The notes under the pieces were generated by a model, which saw nothing but the letters and a program-made list of their open reading frames with translations, was not told where the DNA came from and made no database searches. Position numbers and translations under genes: made by a program. Shown in pieces: positions 51,226 to 60,735 of a stretch of 64,000 bases of DNA. The stretch is from Kribbella amoyensis (lineage in GTDB: Bacteria > Actinomycetota > Actinomycetes > Propionibacteriales > Kribbellaceae). The stretch is taken from positions 2,852,001 through 2,916,000 of the forward strand of contig NZ_VIVK01000001.1 of the NCBI RefSeq assembly GCF_007828865.1. Direction: 5' to 3'. The stretch's first letter is position 1. Each line of letters opens with the position of its first letter.

Positions 51226-51376
51226 GGTGAGTCGGCTCGATGTTGGACGACTATCGCGCACATGATCTCTCCCGCCTCGGTTACGTCCCAGTGTCGAAGG
51301 TCGGCGCAAACGCAGTAGTGGAACTGGTGATGCCCAGCTGAGGCGCTGCCGCGGCCGGTGCGACGGTTCGAGCATC
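51226..51376 (+). pseudogene. Remnant of an integrase gene like the element's own
   Basis: About 150 bases align with integrase codons ~86-143 (14531-14700). Shared stretches include TTGGACGACTATCGCGCA/CTGGACGACTATCGCGCG, ACGTCCCAGTGTCGAAG, and TGCCCAGCT-AGGCGCTGCCGCG. The fragment has small indels and several in-frame stops. It has the same orientation as the intact int gene and lies 2.5 kb outside attR. It is the trace of another, related element at this tRNA locus. Confidence 0.8.
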
Positions 51377-51544
51377 GCGTCGAGCAGAAGTGAGAAGCCC
51401 TCTCCGCGTCCAGGTAGATCCCTCGTACAGCTCGCTGAACTCGTGATCAGCCGCGCGAGAGATGACCTCATCAGGCCACCTCTCGCGCGGCGTTGGCCAG
51501 TAGCAGCGCAAGGTCGGCTGAAGCCGCGCCCTTGTCGTTGGTCC

Positions 51545-52066
51545 TTAGATGGCGTGGTACACAACCACCGAGGTTGCCCTGTCGTTCATGTAGGCACCCA
51601 CGTAAGGCGTGTTACCTCCGTAGAACTGTTCGCGGCCGGGCTGTCGGAAGTTGTAGTTGGTGTTCTCGTACAAGCCCGCCTGGTTGCACGCGCCGTACAA
51701 TTTCAGCGATGAGATGTTGTCGTCGAGAGCGCCCCATTTCGCGCCGATGTCTTTGACTCCGTAACCGGCCGCGTCGCACGTTCCCGCGGTGCCGCGCCAA
51801 TTGGTACAGCCCCCGCCGTAGTTGATGTTGATGCACATCGACATCAGGAGAGTGGTCGCCTGCGTGGCCGATGCAAGCTCTTGTGGATCCGAGCTGCACT
51901 TACGCTCGACGACGCGCGATTCGGTCTGCCCGGGCTTCACCGGGTCGAGAATCACGACGCAGTTCGGCGGGGTTGGCGCTGGGACCGCTTCCGCGGAAGC
52001 GGTAAGCGCCGATCCGGTGAGTAGTGCCACTGCGGCGCTGATGACAAGTCGTCCAAAAGTCTTCAA
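51545..52066 (-). CDS. Secreted beta/gamma-crystallin or I36 inhibitor-like protein
   Basis: The protein has 173 residues. The TTG start at 52066 is backed by TAGGAG about 9 bases upstream. The signal peptide is typical (LVISAAVALLTGSALTASAEA). The mature part has CININYGGGCTNWRG, an LDDNISSLKLYG block and YENTNYNFRQPG, which is the pattern of the peptidase inhibitor I36/SMPI and beta-gamma-crystallin domains of actinobacteria; four to five Cys could form disulfides. Extracellular. It may inhibit metalloproteases or bind calcium; no target visible. Confidence 0.75.
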   Translation of the reverse strand: MKTFGRLVISAAVALLTGSALTASAEAVPAPTPPNCVVILDPVKPGQTESRVVERKCSSDPQELASATQATTLLMSMCININYGGGCTNWRGTAGTCDAAGYGVKDIGAKWGALDDNISSLKLYGACNQAGLYENTNYNFRQPGREQFYGGNTPYVGAYMNDRATSVVVYHAI

Positions 52067-52330
52067 GAGATCGCTCCTAGCTCTCGAGGTCAGGTCGCCG
52101 GTCCGGCGGCGATCTCCAGGAGAACAAGAGGTTCTTTCAATTCACTGTCGAGATCCATCCCCGATCCCGACGCATCTCCCGGCCCACCAGCCCTTATGGT
52201 CGAGCACTTTCAGGCGATCGCGGCCGCTTGCGCGACCAGGCCAGCCTGGGTCGATTCAGCGGGTGGAATTTTGTTGCCCTGATGCTGACCGCGTGACTCG
52301 ATACGATCGAGCCGACGAAAAGGGGGCGGT

Positions 52331-53734
52331 ATGGATCAGGACACGTCGAGCCTGGTGCCCGGGCCTGGGCTGCACGGGCTGTTCGATGGTGTGCTGTACC
52401 CGTTGCGGTTCCATGGCGGCGGATGGGCGTTCCGGTCGGATCGGCCGGCCGCGGGCTTCACCGCGGACGGCGCTGTGTTCGTCCGGATGATCGCGGCCGA
52501 CGACCACGTCGAATGCTTCGGTTTCCGGCACGAGGGCGTGTACCGAGGCCTCCCGGTCTCGGTACTGCCACGCCCTGGCGGGGGCGATCTTCAGTTGGTG
52601 TCGACCGACAGTGGGGCGACCAAGCAAGGGTTCGCCCCGCAGGAACTCCGTCGCGGCGGCACCGACTGGCGCAAGCTCGTCCGCAACGGTGACCCCGAGC
52701 TCCAGGTCAAGAGCACCAGGAGCCCGCGGCCCGTGCCGTGGGCCGATCACCTCGAGGAGGTCCTCCCGCCCCGGAGCAGTACGGCGGTCGCCCCTTCCTC
52801 GGTAGCGCTGGGTCGAGCTCGCGGTCTGAAGCCCGCGGGCCTGCGCAGGAGCGGCCGGTACGCGCTGGTCGACGGCGCGGAGTACGAGCTCGTGCACCGC
52901 AAGAGCGGTTGGGCACTGCAGTCGGATCAGCCCGAAGCGGGCTTCACGCCACTGCACGCCAATTTCATCCGCATGATCGCCCAGGACGAAGAGGTCCAGT
53001 GCTTCAAGGTGACGCACACGGGTGTTTATCGCGATCTGGTCGTCAATGTCATGCCCGGTACCGAGGGGCTGGTCCAGCTGTCGACCCGCGATTGCCGCTC
53101 CGTCGACCACGGATTCATTCCCTTCGGATTCGAGCGGCCCGAGATCCAGGAGTACGTGCACACGGTGACGGTCGACGACCCGGACCTGCGCATCACCACG
53201 ACCCGGGAGCCGATTCCCGCACCCTGGACGCAGACAGCACCCGTGCGTCCCAGAGTCGTCCTGCCGCCCAGCTGGGAAGAGCTCGCCGCCGCCTTCGCCG
53301 CGACGTTCCGGGACGTCTCCGACCGCGCCTTCCTCATTGTCATGGCGTCGTCGGACCCGCGCCGCTACGTCCAGTTCGCGGGCGCACCCGACTTGCTGTA
53401 CGCGGAGGCTCCAGGGGTCGACGTGGTCGCCGATGCCGACGAGCGCGTACTGCGGGCCGCGGGCTGGATCCCACCCGGTCCGGGACAGCCCAACTGGACC
53501 TCGCCACTCGACTGGCTCGCCGACGAGAGCGAGTTCGTCGCTCTCGCCGAGCGGTGTGTCGCGGCGTTGCGCCACGCGTACGGCATCAGGGGTCCGAGCG
53601 CACTCGTGTACACGGCATGGCGCGATCCGGAGTCGATCCCGGTCGGCGAGACCTGGTCGGCAGAGCGCCTGGAGACGCGCGACCGAGGGGCCAACCCGCT
53701 TCACCTGCCCGGTCTTGGCCTACCGCCCCGCTGA
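52331..53734 (+). CDS. TY-Chap domain protein with tandem-duplicated N-terminal domain
   Basis: The protein has 467 residues from ATG 52331. Residues ~10-115 and ~170-285 are two copies of the same unit: GWAFRSDRPAAGFTADGAVFVRMIA in the first parallels GWALQSDQPEAGFTPLHANFIRMIA in the second (each given in part), followed by VECFGFRHEGVYRGL and VQCFKVTHTGVYRDL. From about 310 to 440 there is a TY-Chap/YbjN-like fold (SWEELAAAFAATFRDVSDRAF, RRYVQFAGAPDLLYAEA). TY-Chap proteins are actinobacterial chaperone-like proteins linked to secretion or toxin pathways. No such partner gene is adjacent. Confidence 0.75.
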   Translation: MDQDTSSLVPGPGLHGLFDGVLYPLRFHGGGWAFRSDRPAAGFTADGAVFVRMIAADDHVECFGFRHEGVYRGLPVSVLPRPGGGDLQLVSTDSGATKQGFAPQELRRGGTDWRKLVRNGDPELQVKSTRSPRPVPWADHLEEVLPPRSSTAVAPSSVALGRARGLKPAGLRRSGRYALVDGAEYELVHRKSGWALQSDQPEAGFTPLHANFIRMIAQDEEVQCFKVTHTGVYRDLVVNVMPGTEGLVQLSTRDCRSVDHGFIPFGFERPEIQEYVHTVTVDDPDLRITTTREPIPAPWTQTAPVRPRVVLPPSWEELAAAFAATFRDVSDRAFLIVMASSDPRRYVQFAGAPDLLYAEAPGVDVVADADERVLRAAGWIPPGPGQPNWTSPLDWLADESEFVALAERCVAALRHAYGIRGPSALVYTAWRDPESIPVGETWSAERLETRDRGANPLHLPGLGLPPR

Positions 53735-53863
53735 CCCGGGACGATCAGGTGATGGTCGCGGTGGGCAGCTGACCTGGGGCACGACGTACGCCAGGCGAGG
53801 TACTTGCGGATACCGCGATGAGACGATGCCCGCTCAGCTACTTCGTTGCCAAGATCACCAAGT

Positions 53864-55432
53864 ATGAAACGACTCTTACTTGGGACTCTGGTCCTGGCCC
53901 TGACCGGCTTGACGCTCGTCAGCACAATGCAGTCGTCTACCGCCGCTGCTGCGGCGCCTGAAGTCCGTACCGACGCGGGTGATCTTCGCGGCCGGACCAC
54001 AGACGCGGGGATCCGGGTCTTCGAAGGGATTCCGTACGCGGCGCCACCGATCGGTACGTTGCGATGGAGCTCGCCGCGTCCGGCGCGGCCGTGGTCAGGT
54101 GTTCGGGAGGCGACCACGCCTGGCTCGATCTGCCCGCAGCTCGGACGGTCGGATTCCGGACAGCCCATGGTGGCGGGGGAGGAGGACTGTCTGTCCCTGA
54201 ACGTCTGGGCGCCCGCGCAGGCGTCGAAAGCTCCTGTCCTGCTCTTCCTTCACGGGGGCGGATTCACAGGAGGTGTTGGATCGCTCTACGACCCGTCAGA
54301 GCTGGTTGCCCGTGGCAATATCGTGGTCACCGCAAACTACCGGTTGGGGGCACTCGGGTTTCTCAAGCACGCAGCGATGCGTGACAGCGCGGCCGGGAAC
54401 TTCGGCATTCTGGACCAGCAGGAAGCGTTGCGGTGGATCAAGCGCAACGTCGCGGCGTTCGGTGGTGATGCCAACCGGGTCACTCTGTGGGGCGAGTCCG
54501 GCGGTGCGTTCAGTGTCTGCGCGCAATTGGCTTCGCCGTCCGCCCGTGGGCTGTTCGCGCGGGCGATCGTGCAGAGCGGTCCCTGTGTGAACGACATGCT
54601 GCCCGCAAAGAAGGCTGAGCGCCGTGCGTCCAGCACCGCGGCCGAGCTGGGGTGTCCCGACCCCAGGACCGCGATCGATTGCCTTCGGGCGAAGCCGTTC
54701 GAGCAGCTCACCGGCCTGGCCGAGGACGACAAGCTGGACCGACGGACCACTGACCGCCCTTGGCTGCCTACAGTCGGCACGCCCGTTCTGCCGTTGCAGC
54801 TCTCGGCCGCGCAACGACTCGGTACGGCCACCGCGGTACCGGTGTTGCAGGGCGGAACGAAGGACGAGATGCGTTCATTCGTCGGAAGTGGCTTCGATGA
54901 CGCGGGGCGACCGGTGACAGCAGCGCAGTACCTTCAGATCATCCAGGACCTTTACGGTCGCGACTCCTCCCGAGTACTGGCGAAGTACCCGGCCGCGAAG
55001 TACCCGACACCGAGTCTTGCGCTGGCGCAGGTGCTGACCGACGAGGGACGCTTGGTGGGAGCCTGCACGCAACTGGTGGCCAACGGTCTGATGGCACGGC
55101 GCGCCCCTGTCTACGCGTTCGAGTTCGCGGAGCCGCGGGCGATCCAGCCCGGACAGTTCCCGTACGGCGCTCATCACGGCGTTGAGATCCCGTACTTCTT
55201 CGACAGCACGAGCACCAGCCCCTGGCAGCCCCCGCCGCTTACGCCGGACCAGCAGGCGCTCGCCGTTCGCCTCCTCGATCAATGGTCGGCGTTCGCGGCG
55301 ACCGGCCGGCCGGCCGCGAACTGGGCGCCGTACCGCCGCGATGTCGTGAGGTCTTTCACCGCCGCGGCAACCGAACCCGTGAATCTGCGCCAGGAGCACC
55401 AGTGCGACTTCTGGGACTCGCTCGGCCGCTGA
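53864..55432 (+). CDS. Secreted type B carboxylesterase
   Basis: The protein has 522 residues from ATG 53864 (the frame opens at 53846). The signal peptide is LLLGTLVLALTGLTLVSTM. The alpha/beta hydrolase triad is complete: Ser212 in GESGGAF, the acidic residue in GGTKDEM, and His in GAHHGVEIPYFF. The oxyanion hole is HGGGF. EDCLSLNVWAP and FEGIPYAAPPIG are family signatures. It cleaves carboxyl esters outside the cell; the natural substrate is unknown. It stands alone with 200-base gaps on either side. Confidence 0.92.
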   Translation: MKRLLLGTLVLALTGLTLVSTMQSSTAAAAAPEVRTDAGDLRGRTTDAGIRVFEGIPYAAPPIGTLRWSSPRPARPWSGVREATTPGSICPQLGRSDSGQPMVAGEEDCLSLNVWAPAQASKAPVLLFLHGGGFTGGVGSLYDPSELVARGNIVVTANYRLGALGFLKHAAMRDSAAGNFGILDQQEALRWIKRNVAAFGGDANRVTLWGESGGAFSVCAQLASPSARGLFARAIVQSGPCVNDMLPAKKAERRASSTAAELGCPDPRTAIDCLRAKPFEQLTGLAEDDKLDRRTTDRPWLPTVGTPVLPLQLSAAQRLGTATAVPVLQGGTKDEMRSFVGSGFDDAGRPVTAAQYLQIIQDLYGRDSSRVLAKYPAAKYPTPSLALAQVLTDEGRLVGACTQLVANGLMARRAPVYAFEFAEPRAIQPGQFPYGAHHGVEIPYFFDSTSTSPWQPPPLTPDQQALAVRLLDQWSAFAATGRPAANWAPYRRDVVRSFTAAATEPVNLRQEHQCDFWDSLGR

Positions 55433-55643
55433 CCTTCTGAACGGGCCCTTGAGGTTGAGTTCGACGAGGCGCAACTGACCTGCGGTCAGCGGTTGTCGTT
55501 CGACCAGTGCGACAGCTTCTTGCCGACGGTGCAGCCAAGCCGCCCGCGGGACGAGGAATGCGAGTTGATACGCCGACCACGAGTACACGGCATCACCCGT
55601 TCCGGCCGATGTCGCGTCCGGCGGGGTGTGAAGGAATGGGACT

Positions 55644-57518
55644 ATGACCAGTTCCCCCAAGCCCGCCAGTCCGACCATCATCGACCAGCAGTCGGAGATC
55701 CGCGCTCGACTCCCGTTCCGGGACACCAGGGACTTCGAGGACGCCGGTCGCGGGCGGGTCGCCCCGCTCGACGGCGCGGTGTACGCCGAGGACGGGCGGG
55801 TGGTGTGGGACAACTCGACGTACGACTTCCTGCGGGGCGAGTGCCCGGACACGGTCAACCCCAGTCTGTGGCGGCAGTCCCAGCTGGTCGCGACCGGCGG
55901 GCTTTTCGAGGTCGTGCCCGGCATCTACCAGGTGCGGGGCATGGACCTGTCGAACATCAGCTTCGTCGAGGGCGAGACCGGAGTCATCGTGATCGACCCG
56001 CTGATCTCGGTCGAGACGGCGGCCGCCGCCCTCGCGCTCTACCGCAGCCACCGCGGGGATCGATCGGTCACCGGCGTCATCTACAGCCACTCCCACATCG
56101 ACCACTTCGGCGGCGTGAAAGGCGTGACCACGCAGGAGGACGTCGACGCCGGCCGGGTCCCGATTCTGGCGCCGGAAGGCTTCCTGGAGCACGCCATCGC
56201 CGAGAACGTGTACGCGGGCACGGCGATGGGCCGGCGCGCGGGCTACATGTACGGCGCCGCGCTGGCCCGCGGACCGCAGGGCGGGGTTGGCGCGGGCCTG
56301 GGCCAGACCACCTCGACGGGATCGGTCTCGCTGATCGTGCCGACGGTCGAGGTCACCACGACCGGCCAGGAGGAGACCGTGGACGGTGTGCGGATCGTCT
56401 TCCAGATGGCGCCGGACACCGAGGCGCCCTCCGAGATGCTCTTCTACTTCCCCGACCGTCGCGCGCTGTGCGCCGCCGAGGACGCGACCCACAACTTGCA
56501 CAACCTGCTGACGCTGCGCGGCGCGGTCGTCCGTGACCCGCACGGCTGGTCGAAGTACCTCACCGAGACCATCGACCTCTTCGGTGCGGATCTCGAGGTC
56601 GTCTTCGCGTCCCACCACTGGCCGACCTGGGGCAACGACCGCGCGCTCGAGTTCCTCGGCCTGCAGCGCGATCTGTACGCCTACCTGCACGACCAGACGA
56701 TACGGATGCTGAACCAGGGCTACGTAGGCCCCGAGATCGCCGAGCGGATCGAGCTACCGCCGGCTCTCGAGAACGCCTGGTCGACCCGCGGCTACTACGG
56801 GTCGGTGAGCCACAACGTGAAGGCGATCTACCAGCGCTACCTGGGCTGGTTCGACGGCAACCCGGCCCACCTCTTCGAGCATGTCCCGGCCGAGCGAGCG
56901 GCGCGGTACGTCGAGCTCGCCGGCGGCATCGACGCGATCGTGGCCGCGGCGCGGACGGCGTATGAGGCCGGTGACTTCCGCTGGGCGGCCGAGGTAGCCA
57001 ACCATGCGGTCTTCGCCCAGCCCGACCACGCCGACGCCCGCGAGGTGCTCGCGGACGCCTACGAGCAGCTGGGCTACGGGTCGGAGAACGGCACCTGGCG
57101 CGACTTCTTCCTCTCTGGTGCCACCGAGCTTCGCGACGGCGCGTTCGGCACGCCGACGACGACCGCGGCGGCCGACCTGCTCGCCGAGCTCACCCCGGCG
57201 ATGGTCTTCGACGCCTTGGCCATTCAGGTCAACGGCCCGGCGGCTTGGGACGAGAAGTTGACGATCGACGTCGTGCTGCAAGACTCCGGCGAACGCTACC
57301 GGGTGCGACTGGCCAACGGTGTGCTCACCTACAGCCACCGGCCGCAGCGCGACGAGGCCGACACGACCGTCACAACCACGCGCAAGGCCCTCCCAGCTCT
57401 CGCGACGGGGACCCTTGCCCAGACCGGCATCGAAGTCACCGGCGACGAGTCGGCGATCGGCCGGCTGCTCGACGTCCTTGAGCCGGGCGACCCGGACTTC
57501 GCGATCGTGACGCCGTGA
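55644..57518 (+). CDS. Alkylsulfatase of the SdsA1/BDS1 (MBL-fold) family
   Basis: The protein has 624 residues from ATG 55644. The metallo-beta-lactamase core carries YSHSHIDHFGG (H149, H151, D153, H154), the two-zinc motif of type III alkylsulfatases, then AAEDATHNLHN and SHHWPTWGNDR with the remaining ligands. The middle helical dimerisation domain (ALENAWSTRGYYGSVSHNVKAIYQRYLGWFDGNP in pieces) and the C-terminal SCP2-like domain (PAMVFDALAIQVNGP) complete the family plan. There is no signal peptide. It hydrolyses primary alkyl sulfates to alcohol and sulfate. The stop overlaps the start of a sulfate transporter gene. Confidence 0.94.
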   Translation: MTSSPKPASPTIIDQQSEIRARLPFRDTRDFEDAGRGRVAPLDGAVYAEDGRVVWDNSTYDFLRGECPDTVNPSLWRQSQLVATGGLFEVVPGIYQVRGMDLSNISFVEGETGVIVIDPLISVETAAAALALYRSHRGDRSVTGVIYSHSHIDHFGGVKGVTTQEDVDAGRVPILAPEGFLEHAIAENVYAGTAMGRRAGYMYGAALARGPQGGVGAGLGQTTSTGSVSLIVPTVEVTTTGQEETVDGVRIVFQMAPDTEAPSEMLFYFPDRRALCAAEDATHNLHNLLTLRGAVVRDPHGWSKYLTETIDLFGADLEVVFASHHWPTWGNDRALEFLGLQRDLYAYLHDQTIRMLNQGYVGPEIAERIELPPALENAWSTRGYYGSVSHNVKAIYQRYLGWFDGNPAHLFEHVPAERAARYVELAGGIDAIVAAARTAYEAGDFRWAAEVANHAVFAQPDHADAREVLADAYEQLGYGSENGTWRDFFLSGATELRDGAFGTPTTTAAADLLAELTPAMVFDALAIQVNGPAAWDEKLTIDVVLQDSGERYRVRLANGVLTYSHRPQRDEADTTVTTTRKALPALATGTLAQTGIEVTGDESAIGRLLDVLEPGDPDFAIVTP

Positions 57519-59194
57519 CCCTGGTCCCTCGACCGGGCCGACCCACCCGGCAGGACGCGGTCTCCGGGTTCGTCACCGGGCTGTTCTCGATCCCCGAGGG
57601 CATGGCCTACGCCAGCATCGGCGGGTTCGCAGCCCCGCTCGGCCTGTGGTCGGGGGTCGTCCCCACGATCGTCGGCTCGGTCTTCGCGCGCACGGTCCTG
57701 ATGGTGACGACGCTGACCAGTGCGATCGCGCTGTCGTCGCGCAGCGTGCTGTCCGATGCCGGGCTCGACCCAGGCGACGCCGGTGCCCTCGCGACGCTCA
57801 CGATCCTCGTCGGCCTGGTCATGCTGATCATGGGACTGCTCCGACTCGGCTCGGTGATGTCGTTCGTGTCGACCGCGGTGATGACTGGGTTCACGACCGG
57901 CATCGCGCTGCAGATCGTCACCGGTGTCATCAAGGACGCCACGGCGTACACCCCCGACGCGCACAACACGATCGCCAAGCTGGTCGACGCGGTCGCCCAC
58001 GTCGGCGACTGGGACAGCAGTACCGTGCTGGTCAGTGTCGCGACCGTCGCGGTGTGGGCCGCGTTCAAGGCAGTACACCGACTGGAGTCCTACGCCACCC
58101 TGATCGCGCTCGTGGTCGTGAGCGTCGCTTCCGCGGTCCTCGACACCGATGTCGAGCTGGTCGGCGACATCGCCGGCATCCCGCGGTCGCTGCCGCCGTT
58201 CTCGGCACCGGACTTCGGCGCGGTCCCCGATCTGGCCTTCGGCGCGATCGCGATCGCCCTGGTCGCGCTCGCCCAGGCGGCCGGGATCGGCGCCGCCGTC
58301 GCCAACCCGGACGGCTCGCGGCCCGACGCCTCCACGGACTTCCGCGCGCAGGGCCTCGCCAACGTCGCGGGCGGTCTCTTCTCCGCGCTGCCGACAGGAG
58401 GCTCGCTCTCCCGCACGGGCGTCGGCACCAGCGCCGGGGCCCGCACCCGCTGGTCGGGCGTCTTCGCGGGCGGATGGCTGGCCGTGATCGTGCTCGCGGT
58501 CGGACCGGTCGCCGGCGAGATCCCGATGGCGGTCATCGGCGGCCTGTTGATCGTCATCGGCGGCGAGCTGATCACCGGCCGGTTCGGAGACATCATGCTG
58601 GTACTGCGCACCTCGGCGCTCTCCAGCGTCGCGATGGTCGTGACCTTCCTGGCCACCACCCAGCTGCCGCTGCAGCAGGCGATCTTCATCGGCGCCGGCC
58701 TCTCGATCTTGCTGTACGCCGTCTCGGCCTCCCGGCGCGGCCGCCTGCTGCTGCTGACGCCCGTGACCGACGGCGGGTGGTTGGTCGAAGCGCCACCGCG
58801 AGTTCTGGCCAGCCACCGAACGACCGTCCTGCACTACGACGGCCCGAGCTTCTTCGCCGAGGTCAATCGCTTGGAGGAAGAGTGGCCCGAAACTCGTGAG
58901 ACGGTTGACGCCGCCGTCGTGCTGTCGTTCCGTGGCTCCGGAGGAATCCCGTCCGCCACGTTCCTCAAAGCACTCGAACAGGCCGCCGGCCGTCTCCACG
59001 CCCGCGACATCGACCTCGTCCTCTGCGGCGTGTCGCCGTCGCTGTTCCAGGTTCTCGAACGCTCGCACGCCCTCGACCTGCTGGGAGAGGACTCCGTCCA
59101 CGTGGAGACACCGCATCTCATGGACTCGCTCACCACGGCCTACGCGGCCGCCGAACGCAAGCGAGCGAGCAGGAACGAAGTGACGGACAACTGA
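57515..59194 (+). CDS. SulP-family sulfate/anion transporter
   Basis: The protein has 559 residues from GTG 57515 (GTGA overlap). The SulP core has 10-14 helices with the signature GLFSIPEGMAYASIGGFAAPLGLWSG, QAAGIGAAVANPDG and NVAGGLFSALPTGGSLSRTGV. The C-terminal ~130 residues are a STAS-like domain (VLHYDGPSFFAEVNRLEEEW; VVLSFRGSGGIPSATFLKALEQ). Translational coupling to an alkylsulfatase suggests it moves the sulfate released, or takes up sulfate, in one sulfur-scavenging unit. Confidence 0.92.
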   Translation: MTLVPRPGRPTRQDAVSGFVTGLFSIPEGMAYASIGGFAAPLGLWSGVVPTIVGSVFARTVLMVTTLTSAIALSSRSVLSDAGLDPGDAGALATLTILVGLVMLIMGLLRLGSVMSFVSTAVMTGFTTGIALQIVTGVIKDATAYTPDAHNTIAKLVDAVAHVGDWDSSTVLVSVATVAVWAAFKAVHRLESYATLIALVVVSVASAVLDTDVELVGDIAGIPRSLPPFSAPDFGAVPDLAFGAIAIALVALAQAAGIGAAVANPDGSRPDASTDFRAQGLANVAGGLFSALPTGGSLSRTGVGTSAGARTRWSGVFAGGWLAVIVLAVGPVAGEIPMAVIGGLLIVIGGELITGRFGDIMLVLRTSALSSVAMVVTFLATTQLPLQQAIFIGAGLSILLYAVSASRRGRLLLLTPVTDGGWLVEAPPRVLASHRTTVLHYDGPSFFAEVNRLEEEWPETRETVDAAVVLSFRGSGGIPSATFLKALEQAAGRLHARDIDLVLCGVSPSLFQVLERSHALDLLGEDSVHVETPHLMDSLTTAYAAAERKRASRNEVTDN

Positions 59195-59263
59195 CCGGAG
59201 CCACTTGTGAAGCTGTCTCGGCGCCAAGCACTTCCGCTTCCGCGTCGACGCCGATCGTGTCTG

Positions 59264-60151
59264 TCAGATGCCGAGTTTGTTGGTGTCGCTGCCGCGCTGT
59301 AGGTCTCGCTTGCGGACCGAGAAGTCCTTTGTTCGTTCGGCTTCGGGGCCGGAGTCGGTTCGTGGGGCGTCGCCGATCGACCGGTCGCCGTTGGCGTCGG
59401 AGACGCGGACGCGGACCCCTGCCGGTACGGCGTCGGGAAGAGTCACCCGGCCGGCCGGTGCGCCGATCCGGAGTGGTTTCCTGGCGGACTTGTCGATGGT
59501 GGGGTCGATGGCGTCGATGGTGACGCTGCCCTGGGCCGAGTGCGCGGCCACGGTCCCGTGGGCGGTGCCGATCCGGATGTCGCTGCCCTTGGCCTGGACG
59601 TCGATCGCGTCGGCCGCGCCGATGGTCACCGGACCGGATCCCGGTCCGCCGGTCGAGCGGATGTCGACGGTTGCGGCCCGGCCGACCCAGACCTCGCCCT
59701 GGCTGTGGACGAAGACGTCGGCGCTCTCGGCGACCCTGACCGCACCCTCCCGGCTCTCCACGTGGACGTTCGTGAGCTCGCCGTGCCCGATCTCGACGCC
59801 GGCGGTCTCGGTCGCGACGAACACGCTGCTGCCCGGGGGGACGTTCACCGTTACGTCGACCTTGGAGCCGTCGCGGGGGTCCGCCTCGGAGTCGATCTGC
59901 GCGACCAGGCGGCCGCGCTGCTCCTGGGGTCCCGGGACGTCGGGCTGCGGTGCCGCATTCTCCCAGGCCAGGCCCGCTCCGGTGACCGACGCGAACGAAG
60001 GACTGACCGGCAGGTCGTCGGCGGTGTCGACGACGAGGCCGGCCGGGCGGCCGGCTTCGACCGTGACCCGGATGGTGCCGTTGCGACCGGTCATGGTCAG
60101 GTCGGCTTGTACCGGGCCTTCGGTACCAGCGGTGATCTCCCGACGGGGCAC
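59264..60151 (-). CDS. DUF4097-like beta-helix protein
   Basis: The protein has 295 residues; GTG 60151 is preceded by AAGGAG. The body is repetitive beta structure (VHVESREGAVRVAESADVFV, VWVGRAATVDIRSTGG, IDVQAKGSDIRIGTAHG, TVAAHSAQGSVTIDAID) as in the DUF4097/DUF2807 adhesin-like family. There is no signal peptide or membrane helix, so it is probably cytosolic. The C-terminal tail is charged (DSGPEAERTKDFSVRKRDLQRG in part). Role unknown. Confidence 0.75.
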   Translation of the reverse strand: MPRREITAGTEGPVQADLTMTGRNGTIRVTVEAGRPAGLVVDTADDLPVSPSFASVTGAGLAWENAAPQPDVPGPQEQRGRLVAQIDSEADPRDGSKVDVTVNVPPGSSVFVATETAGVEIGHGELTNVHVESREGAVRVAESADVFVHSQGEVWVGRAATVDIRSTGGPGSGPVTIGAADAIDVQAKGSDIRIGTAHGTVAAHSAQGSVTIDAIDPTIDKSARKPLRIGAPAGRVTLPDAVPAGVRVRVSDANGDRSIGDAPRTDSGPEAERTKDFSVRKRDLQRGSDTNKLGI

Positions 60152-60312
60152 AGGCTCTCCTTCGTAGCAGCGGTACGGATGTTCACGGAGCGTAGGAAGG
60201 TCTGGGGTCACCGGTAGCCGGGCTTGGGTCCGAGTTTTTCTGAGGCCTGTCGATCTGCGTCGATCCCGTTCGTGTAGGGGGCAGTTGGACACCAACGAGC
60301 GAGGAGAACGAC

Positions 60313-60647
60313 ATGATCACGGTGATTTGCAACCTGAGCCTGGACGGCGTGATGCAGGCGCCGGGCCGGGCCGACGAGGACCTGCGCGGCGATTTCGCGT
60401 ACGGCGGGTGGGCGGCGCCGTACAGCGCGGACGCGATGGGCCGGGTCCTCGGCGAGCGGGCCGGCCAGGAAGCCGGGCTGTTGGTCGGCCGGGAAACGTA
60501 CCAGGCGCTCGCCGACTTCTGGCCGAAGCAGCCCCCGAACCCGTACACCGAGGCGCTCGACCAGCAGCACAAGAACTCGAGCTGACCGAGGCGATCCCGA
60601 CCACGACCGGCGTTGTCATCACCAAGTACCGCCCGGCGAACCGGTAG
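60313..60647 (+). pseudogene. DHFR/RibD-C family gene with internal deletion
   Basis: The N-terminal half is normal (ITVICNLSLDGVMQAPGRAD; GLLVGRETYQALADFWP) from ATG 60313 with GAGGAG upstream. It stops at 60585 after HKNSS. The missing C-terminal strand of the family (LELTEAIPTTTGVVITKYRPA) is found directly after, in another frame, up to 60647. About 80-90 residues between them are absent, so the gene has an internal deletion plus frameshift. The protein would lack part of the Rossmann-like fold and the substrate pocket. Confidence 0.75.
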
Positions 60648-60735
60648 CGGGCATCCGTCGCTGTTGGTGGCACGCTCGATGGGGCTGCCGGCATCGGGTA
60701 CTGGTGCCCCACGTCGGAGCACTAGGGTCGGTCGG

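Noticed and set aside
51061..51564. Overlapping minus-strand frames downstream of the TA pair
   Set aside because: They are antisense to the integrase remnant and show no natural composition.
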